DNA from: Gonatopus flavifemur
Taxonomy: Eukaryota; Arthropoda; Insecta; Hymenoptera; Dryinidae
Assembly: GCA_018340375.1 (NCBI GenBank)
Contig: JAFFJZ010000001.1
Span: forward strand, 11,550,001 to 11,614,000
Length of the DNA: 64,000 nucleotides
Direction of reading: 5' to 3'
Below, in pieces: positions 11,118 to 22,468 of this stretch. Numbering within the stretch: position 1 is the stretch's first letter; each line of letters starts with the position of its first letter. The notes under the pieces were generated by a model. The model made no database searches and was not told the DNA's origin. It saw only the letters and a program-made list of their open reading frames with translations. Both the position numbers and the translations under genes were made by a program.

Positions 11118-11909
11118 CCCACACAGCACAGAATGTCTCAATGACATATCCAAAATATTATATTTGCAATATGCAATATTCTGGCGGACATCTCAAGAAT
11201 ATTGTCAGAATGTCTCCAGAATGTTTTATGTCATCATCTTTGTGACATTCTGGAGACATTGCTGAGAAATATTGATGAGATCATCTCAGGGATATTTTAT
11301 ACAGGGAAAAATTTCATGATTACGTGTGTCAACAATGGTACAAAAATGGTGCTTTTGGTAGAAAAAAATTTTTCTTTAGAGTGAATTCCTCTGCAAATGT
11401 TATCCAGAATATGATTTGGACGGCTTTGTGAGAGAAATACACATTGAAAGTCGATTATTAGGGAAGGTCTCACAGTAAGGATCGAACCCCAGTTCTCCGA
11501 GTCATAGACAAAGCCTCTCTATCACCTGAGCTATTTACTGAGATGACTTCAACGCCCTCAAAGTGCCAGTCTTGGTCATCATAGTGATGTGGTCCTGATA
11601 AATTCATTTTCATGAATGATCGGGTCTGATGAATGAAAATTATTACTGCCACATAAAATATTGCTACTGAAATATGCTCAGAATATTTCATTTGCGACAA
11701 ACATGAGATATCCCTCATCATAGATTCCCAGAACATTGCAGAATATCATATATGCAATATTTCAATTGCAAGATTCTCATAATATTTGTAATGAATTATT
11801 CTGTCCCCGATATCTATGGAATATCGTTGAAATATTCAACATAGAATGTTTCGAGTGAGATATTTGTGATATTCTGAGAATATTACTGAGACCTTGTGTG
11901 CTATGTGGG
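11118..11909. mobile_element. CCC-type word-array element, 792 bp, TSD TA
   Basis: Ends CCCACACAGCACAGAATG and TGTGTGCTATGTGGG, flanked by TA (11116-11117, 11910-11911). Both terminal thirds are arrays of GAATATTCTGAGACATTCTG-type words in both orientations. The middle (about 11300-11700) is different sequence and includes a tRNA-like stretch, probably a nested insertion. Confidence 0.75.
11468..11544 (-). tRNA. tRNA-like sequence (pseudogene or SINE head)
   Basis: On the minus strand there is an A-box-like TAGCTCAGGTGATAGAG followed about 30 nt later by a B-box GGTTCGATCC. The spacing is tRNA-like and the ends pair (TCTCAGTAA with TTACTGTGAGA). The D stem is short, the terminal stem is 2-3 nt too long and the anticodon stem is poor, so this is not a convincing functional tRNA. 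A tRNA-derived SINE head or decayed tRNA is more likely. Confidence 0.4.
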
Positions 11910-11938
11910 TACTGTTGCAAAGTCTGCATTGAATTCTA

Positions 11939-12054
11939 TTAGGGTAAGGCGGGGTAATATGCCATTGTAGGTAAAATGCCACTTGGGTAATTTTGGAAAA
12001 TATCACCCAAGTGGCATTTTACCCACACTAGAATATTACCCCGTCTTACCTTAA
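11939..12054. repeat. Hairpin, 116 bp
   Basis: Near-perfect inverted repeat: TTAGGGTAAGGCGGGGTAAT pairs with the right end ATTACCCCGTCTTACCTTAA, and the inner arms pair through AAAATGCCACTTGGGT. It looks like a small MITE. A TTAA-type site is hinted at on the right only. Confidence 0.65.
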
Positions 12055-12373
12055 TCAATGGGTTTCAATATTCTTCTTCCACCAGAGTTGGCGAAAATAA
12101 GGTAGTTCATTCAATACATAAGGAATGCACCTCAGTATGTACCACTGAACAAAATTCGTTTCGATAAACAATTGAAATTCAAGCGGGATTCTTTCACACA
12201 TTCTTCCATTCACGGGATGAAGGCTACTCAGAAGTATCTTGAGGGGAGGTTCCCATCTAGCGATCCCAAAATAAGGTGATTTTCTCGAATTTTTTTTCAT
12301 GGAAGGAAGTAAATAAAGAACTCGGGGGTTTCCACGCTTGTTAATTGAATCTTTAAGTACACAAAAAACATTT

Positions 12374-13739
12374 TGGCATTCTTGTCGTATACGGTCTACC
12401 GGAAAGTAGTGATCTACCGAGGTAGAACGCATACTACAACATACACGAATGTTGTATGCGGTCTATCTAAATAGAGCGCATACAGGAACACTATAGGGGA
12501 GGGGTAACGTTAATTCGGCGAGGAAAAAGGCCAATTTTTAGAATTTTTTTAAACGCTATAGGTAATACAAATTCATTTGAATTATAGTGACATCATAATA
12601 GAATATATGAAGAATATTTCCTGAATTTTTCAAACAAAAGTATTCATAATTCACTGGATGGTAGCAAATATTTAGAGGTGGCTCGGTGAGAAACCGGTGT
12701 AGAGTTTAAATCAAAATCTACTCGACCGATTCTTTTGAAATTCAGTATACTACTTCCTCACATAAATAACCAGGTAACCCTGGGAGCATTTTTTCCGGTT
12801 TTGACATTGTTTGTGACACTGAGAAGTGAAAACACCGATTTTCGCTTCAAGAAATGGGCCTATTTGTTATTGTAAAATTAATAATTATCAGAAAACAAAG
12901 CTCCCAGGGTTACCTGGTCATTTGTGTAAGGAAGTAGTATACTAAATTTCAAAAGAATCGTAGAAATCGTAAAAATAGATTTTAATTCAAACTATACACC
13001 GGCTTTTCACCGAGGCGCCTCTGAAGATTTGCTAACATCGAGTCAATTATCAATATCTTTGTTTGAAAAATACTAGAAATATTCTTCATATATTGTATTA
13101 TGATGTCACTATTAATTGAATGAATTTGTATTACCTATAGCGTTTAAAAAATTTCTTGAAATTGTGCCTTAAAAATAGAAAAACAACATAATCATTGATG
13201 AAGAATTCATCATAAGTAATATAAAAATCGATTCATCAATTAATAATTTGGATTAATTATGATCATACATTTGAAATACAGATATGTGAACACATAATGT
13301 CAGTAAGTGTGCATGCATATAAGCATGCGATACATGAATGTACGTACATCTCAAAAAATAAAACATTGTATTGAATATACACAAGTGCCGTTACTATACT
13401 TCCATCCCCCTGACTTCCTCTCATCTCCTATTAAATAATAAAAAAAACGCATAAGTAAATGATTGATAGTGAATAAATGAGTGATAAAAAATGAACAAGC
13501 AACAGATAATAAATAAATAGTGAATACATGTATACAAGTACACAAAGTACGTATTCGCATATCTGTTTCCCCCGTCAGCCCGGGTAGACCGCATACTGCA
13601 ACCTACATCGTTGTTACATGAATTCTATTCAGGGTAGATCCCATACAACAACTGCATGGGAAGCTTCATGCGACCTACCCCGGTAGACCGCATGCAACAA
13701 TCAAAGAACCTCAGTAGCACGCATACGACAAGAATGCCA
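12374..13739. mobile_element. 1366-bp element with 6-bp TSD ACATTT
   Basis: Termini TGGCATTCTTGTCGTAT and its complement, flanked by ACATTT at 12368-12373 and 13740-13745. Both subterminal regions carry words like GTAGACCGCATGCAACA in both orientations. The centre holds a large palindrome (12533-13165). No transposase. The superfamily is unclear because few DNA transposons leave 6-bp duplications. Confidence 0.65.
12533..13165. repeat. Large palindrome, arms about 270 bp
   Basis: The left arm (AAACGCTATAGGTAATACAA onward to AGGTAACCCTGGGAGC) is the inverted copy of the right arm (GCTCCCAGGGTTACCTGG onward to TTGTATTACCTATAGCG). The loop is about 100 bp. Arms differ at scattered sites. Sits inside the element at 12374-13739. 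Confidence 0.85.
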
Positions 13740-13745
13740 ACATTT

Positions 13746-15118
13746 TTTTCAACAAAAAATAATGCCATGGGAATTTGTTGATACGTGTTGAAACACAACC
13801 ATCTACAAAAACAGTGATCAATCGGGCGCCACTATAGCACTAACAAAAATGATCAGACATCAGAAATCCAAGGATTTTTATGAAATATATTATATTTTTT
13901 GGAGGTTGTACCAATAAAACCAATGAAAAGTCCAAAATTAAAACAATGACAGACATGCAAACTTTTGGTAGCGTTGTCTCACCTCTTTTTCGTTCTTTAA
14001 AGCGCTATGAAAACAAAAAAAAGGCAAATGTCATGTCTCCAATAAATTCAATCAGCTTCAAAATAAAAAAAAAAAGCGATCCGTTCAGTAGTTTTTGAGA
14101 AATCGTAGAACCAAACTTGAAAAACATGGTTTCGAGAAAAACGCCTTGGAAGTTTCGGGATACGGATCCTTTAACTTGAGAAAATTTTTTTCATGTACTG
14201 ATTCATTTAACGAGTTTCAAATAACTCGAGTTCTCAAGTTACTTCCTTCTTGAGAAAAAAAATTCGACGAAATCACCTCATTTCGGAATTCGCTTGATGA
14301 GAACCTCCCCTCAAGATATCTTATAATTTCCCAAAAGATGTCTCACGTAGTTAAGATAATCTGAAAAATTAAAACATTTGGTTTTTCTTCAAAAATGACG
14401 GAATTCTTCAACTCTTCTCATTGTGTGTCTCAGAATATCTTTTTCTGGAAGAACATTTGTGCAATGCGAGTTGTATTGATCTATCCATTTCAACACCAGT
14501 ATCTCTTCAAATTGTGATATCATTGCTAATCTTTGAGTACTGAAATACATACAGCGAAAATTTCCATGAGGTTCCATAACTGGATTGCTTGAATACGACG
14601 ATAACTATTATAAATTTAATATCCCCGTCAGCACCATAATCAGGTTGGATGCATCAAGGAGACTATTTCATTCCAAGAAAGTTTCTTTCAAAACTTTGTA
14701 CGGTACAGCAGTGACCAAGCTTTTGACTCGCAATTGACGTCAATCGTGGCCCTCGTCACTGAGTAGGACTGCGTTTTCAATTTCAATTATCCGAATTCAG
14801 GATTTAAAATGAGAAGAGGGAGTCAAGGGGAGCTTCAGGAGTAGAGTTGAAAATGACTATCCGAAGTCTCATCATGTTTTTCAATTGATAAATTAAAAAC
14901 AATTACATTAATTCTATGTACGATATACAGGGTGCTCCATAAATAGTGGTGATGCCGATTCTTGAACACAATTTATACTTTTTCATAGGAAGAATATGTG
15001 TTTTATGCACTGAGAAAAAATTTTTTACATACATTTTTTGAGATTAATCAAATATTCACTCGAATCGAATAATGGAATGCTTGCTTCAAATCAATAAGTA
15101 TTCTAAATCAATGATTTC
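13746..15118. other. Spacer without recognised gene
   Basis: About 1.4 kb, AT-rich. A single TACAGGGTGCTCCATAAA motif near 14928 resembles an isolated terminal repeat. Open frames here (for example 13880-14098) are lysine-rich and low in complexity and show no known motif. Confidence 0.5.
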
Positions 15119-15931
15119 TTCATCACTAGACATCGGATTATATGCATTTGCATATGTGCATATGCAAAACGCATATAATGAACTTTTCATAAAATTTGGC
15201 ATATGAGGATATTTTTTCGTTGATAGTGCATATTTTAGTGTAAAATGTCAAGAGTTTCCGAAATTGGAGAAATCAATAGTGGATTTGAACAATAAACGGA
15301 ATCTTCAACTTTGAGGTATCATCAAATTCTTTTTCCAAGAGATTCTTCATAGTTGTATTCTGGAAACTTTACTGTCAGGCCCCAAGGCTTCAATACAGCA
15401 GGGTCTTTAACTGAATTACCGTAATGAAAATGATAGAAGAAGTTGCACAATTGATACGCGCACTCCCAGAATCATTCTCGATTGAGATCCGAAATAAATT
15501 AAACATTGTGTTTTCAAAAAATCCAAGTTCCAAAGTGCTCGAACGAGTGAATTCTTATATTAACTAGACAAATCAAATTCTGCCTGAATGATTTCGATGG
15601 AAATGGCACCATACTTTAAATTCTGTCTGATGATCTGCTCATATTCGGTTTATAAATTGATACTTAACGACAAGCGTCACAAATTTCAAATAGAAAATTT
15701 GGAAAGACGCATAGTAGTATATTTTTATATGAATTATAATTCATAATTTGGGATTGATGCTCTGGAAACAATCGTATTGTTAAATTTTTATTTTCTAAAG
15801 TATATTGTGCAATTTGCGGAGATTTATTTGATTTATAAAGCTTAGATTTAATATTTGAGCAATAAAAGGTTGATTTCAAATCAAATTCTGAGTTTTTCAT
15901 TGGTGCATATTTTGTTCTTTTTTCGTGCATA

Positions 15932-17254
15932 CGAGGTGTGTTCAAAAAGTAAGGTGACTTTGTATTTTTAAGAAAAAATATTTATTTATTTATCAATATT
16001 TATGTTGTCCCCTTCAAAGTAATCCCCCTCAGATACAATACACTTATGCCAACGGTTTTTCCAATCCTCAAAGCACTTCTCATAAGCACTTTTCGGTATG
16101 GCCCTGAGCTCTTCCAGCGATGCAGTCTTTATCTCTTCAATCGTTGCAAATCTCCGTCCTTTCATAGGTCTCTTTAGTTTTGGGAACAAGAAAAAGTCAC
16201 ATGGGGCCAAATCCGGTGAATATAGTGGCCGAGGCATGATTGTGGTGTTGTTTTTGGCCAAAAAATCTCTCACAAGCAAAGATGAGTGAGCAGGGGCATT
16301 ATCGTGATGCAAAAGCCATGAATTATTTTTCCACAATTCTGGACGTTTTCTTCGTATTGCTTCTCGTAAACGGCGCATAACTTCAAGATAATACTGTTTA
16401 TTGACCGTACGACCATATGGTAAGAACTCCTGATGCACCACGCCATGGTAATCGAAGAAAACAGTGAGCAAAACTTTGACATTTGATCGAACTTGGCGTG
16501 CTTTTTTCGGTCTTGGCTCATTTGGGGTCTTCCATTGGGACGATTGGACTTTGGTTTCGACATCATAACCATATACCCATGATTCGTCACCAGTTATGAC
16601 CCTTTTGAGTAAATCTGGGTCGTCGTTGACGTCATTCAACAGTTCTTGAGCGATGCTCATGCGACGGTTCTTTTGGTCAAAATTTAGCAATTTCGGAACA
16701 AACTTCGCTGACACACGTCTCATGCCCAAAACGTTAGAAAAAATTTCATGGCACGAGCCAAGCGATAAACCAACATCCTCAGCAACTTCTCTGATAGTGA
16801 TTCGACGATTTTCCAAAACAATTTTCTTCACTGCTTGAACGTTTTCATCAGTTGTTGACGTGCTTGGGCGTCCAGAGCGAGGCTCGTCATTGGCATCTTC
16901 CCGGCCATCTTGGAAGAGTTTGTACCACTTGTAAACATTTTTTTTTACTCAGAACAGTTTCACCGTATGCTACTGTCAACATTTTAAGTGTTTCGGAGCA
17001 CTATATTTCATTTTTTACACAAAATTTGATGCAAATCCTTTGATCCATATTTTTCGATAGCAAGAAATCGCCGAGCACGCAAAACACTTATAACCTTTAC
17101 GCCTCTCACAACCAAACAAAAAATGCTATACACTTGAAACTTGGTACAGATGTTCGGGAAGAGTGTGCCAACATAACAAAACAAAAAAATCGATAATCGA
17201 AAGTACGTTGCCCGCGAAATTTGAAAAGTCACCTTACTTTTTGAACACACCTCG
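15932..17254 (-). mobile_element. Mariner, 1323 bp, TIR CGAGGTGTGTTCAAAAAGTA
   Basis: The terminal repeats CGAGGTGTGTTCAAAAAGTA and its complement are next to TA (15930-15931, 17255-17256). The transposase gene lies on the minus strand. The terminal sequence differs from the mauritiana-type copies in this window. Confidence 0.93.
15986..17048 (-). pseudogene. Mariner transposase, two lesions
   Basis: Starts at ATG 17048 (MDQRICIKFCVKNEI). An in-frame TAG follows 15 codons in, and a 1-nt insertion in a run of nine A (about 16939-16947) shifts the frame. From about 16930 to the stop at 15986 the frame is open. It has WYKLFQDGREDANDEPRSG, then HTH part ITIREVAEDVGLS, the catalytic TGDESWVYGYD, HHDNAPAHSS and YSPDLAPCDFF, with 34 residues between the second and third Asp (DD34D). 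It ends near FEDWKNRWHKCIVSEGDYFEG... (family-typical C-terminus). Apart from the two lesions it is close to full length (about 350 residues). Confidence 0.92.
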
Positions 17255-17379
17255 TATTTGCATGCATATTTTGGCATTTTGATAGTGCATATAATCCGAT
17301 ATCTATTCATCACAAATGAGTAGTTCTTGCGTTTAATCGAATGCTTTGTATATGCCAATTGAGGATACCTATGCAATAA

Positions 17380-18535
17380 CGGCGTTAGCGTTCGGAAAGA
17401 GGTAGAAGGATTGATCCAAGCTGACACGAGAGGCCTCGAAAAAAGTCGGAATTTTGGAAAACTGAAAATATGGGGTGATAGGGCTTGAAAACTCAATATA
17501 AGTACCCGTAAACAATTTTTTCTAGGACCAATAGTTTTCGAGAAAAAAAATAAAAACTACCTATTTTTTGAGACGGGGAACTCGTGTTAACTCGGTCATT
17601 TTTCAACGAATCGGGATGAATCTTGTAGATAGTGTTGCTGCGATCTTCGATCCAGATCGAAGATCGTCTCGGATTGGATCGAAATTTCGAGCCAATCTTC
17701 GAGCCGACCTCAATAATTCTGTACGATCCGATCTTCGAGCAGAGCTGAAAAAATTTCAGTCGATCCGAGTTTCGAGCTAAGCCAGAACTATGAGATCGAC
17801 GAGCTAGATCGTCACGGAAGTAATTTCCCTTCAGACGAGGAAACAGAGAAAACATGTGATGAAAAACTGCTTGATTTTACGCATGAAACAATATTGAAAT
17901 TATAATTATTATAATATTGAGATTGAATATTGAGATTATCATGGAATAAGTCAAAGTGTACTTTTTTCCATATTTACCACGGTTTATGAAACAATATCGT
18001 GTTCGATTAGTAGTAAGGTCAGGAATTTTGTAAAAATATATTTACAAAGATATTTTTCTATTATAAAGTTGGTTTTTCTTCACCAATCTTCTGAAGATAC
18101 ATTTAATGATGTATTCACCCACCTATTCATTAGAAGATGCATTCATTGAGTTATCATAAATAATTGACACATTTGTAAAATTTGATTCAATTAGTCATGA
18201 AAATTTCGAGAAAGCGTTAATTTATACTCCAGCTTCAAGAGTTTCAGAAATATGTTCAATTCCAAACAGCTTTTGAATGCGAAAATTCTTTATTAGCATG
18301 TATTTTGGATGGAGATCGTAAGATCGTCGATCTAGCTCGACGATCTTCGAGCCAATCCGAGCTCCGATCAGACCAGTTGAGCTATCGATCCGATCTCCAA
18401 GCCGATCCTCACTGTAAAACACAAGAGTCAAGCCGAGCTCATGCTCAAAACTCGAATTAGCTCGGATCGCGGCAACACTACTTGTAGATTCTGATTCGTG
18501 AGACTTTCCTGAAGACAACAATGTTCCAAAAATGT
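17380..18535 (+). repeat. Repeat R, copy 1 (interrupted by a hAT-like element)
   Basis: 17380-17621 and 18489-18535 form one sequence split by the element at 17630-18480. The same sequence occurs inverted at 25882-25990 plus about 19210-19458, giving a paired, opposite-facing arrangement. Landmarks: GGATTGATCCAAGCTGACAC and AACTACCTATTTTTTGAGAC. The nature of R is unknown and it has no coding capacity. Confidence 0.75.
17630..18480. mobile_element. hAT-like element, 851 bp, TSD CTTGTAGA
   Basis: TIRs TAGTGTTGCTGCGATC and GATCGCGGCAACACTA, flanked by CTTGTAGA (17622-17629, 18481-18488). Repeat R copy 2 shows the unfilled site (inverted near 19245-19270). Subterminal regions are dense in GATCTTCGATC / GAGCTCGG words. 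No transposase. A second copy lies inverted at 55374-56691. Confidence 0.85.
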
Positions 18536-19209
18536 ATAAAAGTGTGCATGAAAGAACAATAATTGTGCATTTGAAAATGTGAGCGAGAGAATGTGACAAG
18601 ATTAGCTTGACGTTCGAATTCTCCGACCTAAAAAACATAACTCTGTGTTGAGAAATGAATTTATTTATATACATTTATATGTAAATATGATCATCATACT
18701 TGGATGAATAATTGATAAATTGAAGGAATGTTTTGTGAAAAAAAAACTCATTCTCCACCCAATAAGAAATTTGTTCTGTTGAGAGAGTTTTTCTCCAAAG
18801 TCCATGCCTTATTTACAAAAACGTTATAAAGAATTTATAAAAGAGAACTGGATGGCGAATTTCATGAAAATTGTTGGATATTTGGATTTCCCAACCCAAA
18901 AAACATTACGTTACAATGAAAAATCCAGTGAATACATGTTTTCCTACGAGCTTTAATATTTAACCGGTAATCGACGGATAATCGTGACATTTTGCCGTTG
19001 CGCGTTAATGAATAATCCGCTGTATTTTGGAAACTAATAGTCCAATCGATCTGTAACTCTCCAAAAAGTTTGTCCATGCACTAATGAACAACTTCGTCGC
19101 TTTGAGTCTTTCCAAATCGAAAATTCCTTCGATCCTTCTTGAACGCAAAGCGTTGAAAAGTGGTTTTTACTTTGGATTAAAAATTCAATAATTTCTTATT
19201 AACTTTCAT
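18536..19209. other. Spacer between inverted repeat R copies
   Basis: About 670 bp, non-coding. Nothing recognised apart from its position at the axis of the R inverted pair. Confidence 0.45.
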
Positions 19210-19951
19210 GCATTTTTGGAACATTTTTGTCTTCAGAAAAGTCTCACGAATCAGAATCTACAAGATCCATCCCGATTCGTTGGAAAATGACCGAGTTAGG
19301 GCGAGTTTAACATCGAAAAATATCAATTTCCCGTCTCAAAAAATAGGTAGTTTTTATTTTTTCTCTCAAAAACTATTGATCCTAGAAAAAAATTGTTCAC
19401 GAGCACTTATATTGGGTTTTCAAGCCCTATCAGTCCCTATTGAGTTTCAAGCCCTACCCAGGGTACCCAAGGTCCAACGCATAGAATAAAACCGCGAGCG
19501 CCCGCGCCATCTGGGAGTGGAGCGGCATGAAATAGGAACTAGTGGTCACTAATACATGCGTATAGGTACATATGTGTGCACACAACAAAATTATATGCCC
19601 GTGTGATTTTCAGGCCGCCGTGTGGCGATGTGTATATGTATTTAAATAAAGTAGACGTGTATGTCAACACCAAGTTTTAAAAGTGAAAAAGTGTGAAGAT
19701 AAAATATATAATAAACTGGAAAAGTGTACGCATGAATAGGGTGAACCCGGAGGAATAAATAAAATATCATTTCAAAGAGAATCATCAACGAATACCGCTG
19801 ATTTGACCAACTTTGTTTCTACTTTGCAGGTTAGTAAATTTATTATTATGATAGTACATAACATAAACTTTATGTATATGAAAATATTTCATTTTCATTA
19901 AACAGGTCAATAAAATTGAATAAAATAATTATGACACATTTTGATTTCCAG

Positions 19952-21190
19952 GTTACAAGATGTCGAAGAAAACGTGTGCTGTAGCAACTTGTTCGAGGAA
20001 GGTGGGGAGATTTTTCAAATTCCCTAATCCATCTGTCCATTTTGAACGTGTAGTCAAATGGATCTTCCTCCCAACAAGTTGCAGTTCAGAACTATGTGTG
20101 CAACCCATTTCGAGGAGAAATACCTTTTGGCACATCGATTGAGACAGTCTGCGATACCAACATTAAACTTACCAGGTATGTTCCCCATTTTCTTATGTCT
20201 TTATATTTTTACTAGAATGTGAATTCATAAATGAATAATAATAAATTGGTAATGAAATCATTATTTATTTGTCATGTGTTCAATAAATTGCATAAATTTA
20301 TTGAATTATGACTTGAAAAACAAATAGTCATAACACATGCAATTTTGTAATCCAATTCTTCCATTTCTTTCAGCACCCATTGACGCCTCTGTATATGTGG
20401 ATAGGTACAAGGAGGAATGTGCAGGAAGACGTAAAAGGATAGACGGAATGCAGTCAACTACTTCGCAGACCATTCATCCTACGATAGGAGTACAGCGAAT
20501 CCAGCCAGCAGACCATTCACTGCCATCGGCATCAACAGCGATGGACATGGGAGACACCATGGAGATTAGCATCGCAGAAGGAAATGTTGAGGACACTGCG
20601 ACTCCAACTGGAGAATCATCAAGACCCGAAGGGAACATGAAGCTCCGACGAACGTTCAGAATAGATCATGATAGATCAGACTGAAGCTCCGTTGGAGCTC
20701 AAGTTTAGATTCGGAAACGTTCGACGAAGGTCCGATGAACGTTGAAATGTCCGCTTGAAAATAGCTTGAATGAAGGTTCATAGAACGTTTATTAAAGATT
20801 CTACGAAGATTCATTCAACCTTCAGTTTTTTATGTTTCAGACGGAATTACAATTATAGTTAGAAATGCCCCAATCTTTCATTTTTTCGTGGAAAAATATA
20901 CTTTGAAAAAAACTTTGATCGAAAAATTGCAACTCGAACGAACCTTTAGCAAACGTTCGATGAACGTTTTATAAACGTTCATTCAAACTATTTTCAAGTG
21001 GACATTTCAACGTTCATCGGACCTTCGTCGAACGTTTACGAATCTAAACTTGAGCTCCAACAGAGCTTCAGTCTGATCTATCATGATCTATTCTGAACAT
21101 TTGTCGGAGCTTCATGTTCCCTTCGGGGAGGAATCAGCCATCCAGGACAAAAGGATGAAGCAGTACATTTAGAACCTCAATCATTCAACG
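19952..21190 (+). pseudogene. THAP-domain exons of a P-like transposase (broken)
   Basis: Exon 2 (19952-20175) follows a TTTGATTTCCAG acceptor and ends before a GTATGT donor. Exon 3 starts at 20374 after a TTTCTTTCAG acceptor and ends at 21190 before GTAAGT. The phases match across the intron. A possible noncoding exon 1 ends at 19829 (GCAG then GTTAGT). The protein starts MSKKTCAVATCSRKVG, followed by FFKFPNPSVHFERVVKW. In another frame come MCATHFEEKYLLAHRL and SAIPTLNLP, together forming a C2CH THAP zinc finger (C-x4-C, later C-x2-H). A 1-nt-class frameshift near 20060-20075 separates the halves. Exon 3 is split by the element at 20625-21127; removing it with one GA copy leaves exon 3 in frame through to the donor. 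No catalytic domain follows. Confidence 0.72.
20625..21127. mobile_element. CCC-type word-array element, 503 bp, TSD GA
   Basis: TIRs CCCGAAGGGAACATGAAGCT and complement, with arms of over 140 bp. Flanked by GA (20623-20624, 21128-21129). It carries the palindromic words GAACGTTC and GATCATGATAGATC. It is inserted in THAP exon 3, and excising it in silico with one GA restores the frame, which fixes the 2-bp duplication. Confidence 0.88.
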
Positions 21191-22468
21191 GTAAGTATCA
21201 GGATTCTTTCTTGAAATATTATGATGATGCATGAAAAAATATACATTAAAGGTATATACAAGAATCAGAATCAATTGAATATTTATATTGTTGCATGTGA
21301 GGTATAGTAGTGAACGAAATTCCCTGTGCTTGTAATTTGAGAGATGATTTTTCTAACGGTAAGAATCTCACACTCTATTTATAACTACATGTGTCATTCA
21401 ATGAAGTTGTGAACAAATATTTTTTTGGAATCAAATCACAGTCAAGTATCCATCATGCCAACTGTCTGAAAGAATGTACGATCATTACCACTTTTGTACA
21501 CCTCTGATGATTTTTCAAACGGTCATCAAGTCACATGGAATGATAGTATTTTCCCAATCAACAATCTGTATGAAATGGCACAACCAGCCACTTTGTTGGA
21601 ATAAATGCTTTGCAAATAAGAAGTAGGTATCCACAAAACTTGAGACGATAGAGAAATTGACTTATAGCTTGGGAGCGCAGTAAGTTTTCTGCACTCTGAT
21701 ATTACTATGAACTATTGGCACGATGGATGGTTCATGGTAGTCAGAGTAAAGGAAACTCACAGCGCTCCCAATATATAGATCAATTTCTTTATCGTCTCAA
21801 GTTTTGTGGATACCTACTTCTTATTCGCAAGGCATTTATTTCAACAAAGTGGCTGGTCATGCCATTTCATACAGATTGTTGATTGGGAAAATACTATCAT
21901 TCCATGTGACTTGATGACCGTTTGAGAAATCATCAGAGATGTATAAAAGTGGTAATGATAATACATTCTTTCAGACAATTGGCATGATGGATACTTGACT
22001 GCGATTCGATTACAAAAAATATTTGTACATAACTTCATTGAATGGCACATGTACTTATAAATAGAGTGTTAGATTCTTACCGTTAGAAAAATCATCTCTC
22101 AAATTACAAGCACAGGCAATTTTCTTCACTACCTTACCTCACATGCAACAATATAAATATTCAATTGAATCTGATTCTTGCAAATGGAGCTAATAATTGT
22201 TTCATATATAATTATTGATAACTACATGCATAGTTCAATGAAGTTGTTTCTGAATAATTTTTGACAATCTATCCCTCATAAGTATCTACCGTGCCAATAG
22301 TTCATAGTAACATCAGAGTGCAGAAAACTTACTACGCTCCCAAGATATAAGTCAATTTCTCCATCGTCTCAAGTTTTGTGGATGCCTACTTCTTATTCGC
22401 GAGGCATTTATTTCAACAAAGTGGTTGGTTATGCCACTTCATACAAATTGTTGATTGGGAAAATACTA

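Larger units (their letters stand above)
15127..17305. mobile_element. hAT-type element (about 854 bp) carrying a mariner, TSD TTCATCAC
   Basis: TIRs TAGACATCGGATTATATGCA and its near-complement ending CCGATATCTA. The 8-bp duplication TTCATCAC lies at 15119-15126 and 17306-17313. The interior repeats TGCATATGCAAAA words near both ends. The mariner at 15932-17254 is nested within. No hAT transposase is seen. Confidence 0.82.

Noticed and set aside
11468..11544. Functional tRNA gene
   Set aside because: The D and anticodon stems do not fold well and the terminal stem is too long; recorded only as tRNA-like.
11939..12054. piggyBac-type MITE (TTAA)
   Set aside because: TTAA is present only at the right end, and the hairpin alone does not prove the superfamily.
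12055..12432. Open frame of 125 codons on the minus strand
   Set aside because: It spans the border of the element at 12374 and unrelated flank; no motif seen.
17008..17496. Open frame of 162 codons on the minus strand
   Set aside because: It overlaps the mariner end and repeat R in a frame other than the transposase and shows no motif; a chance frame.
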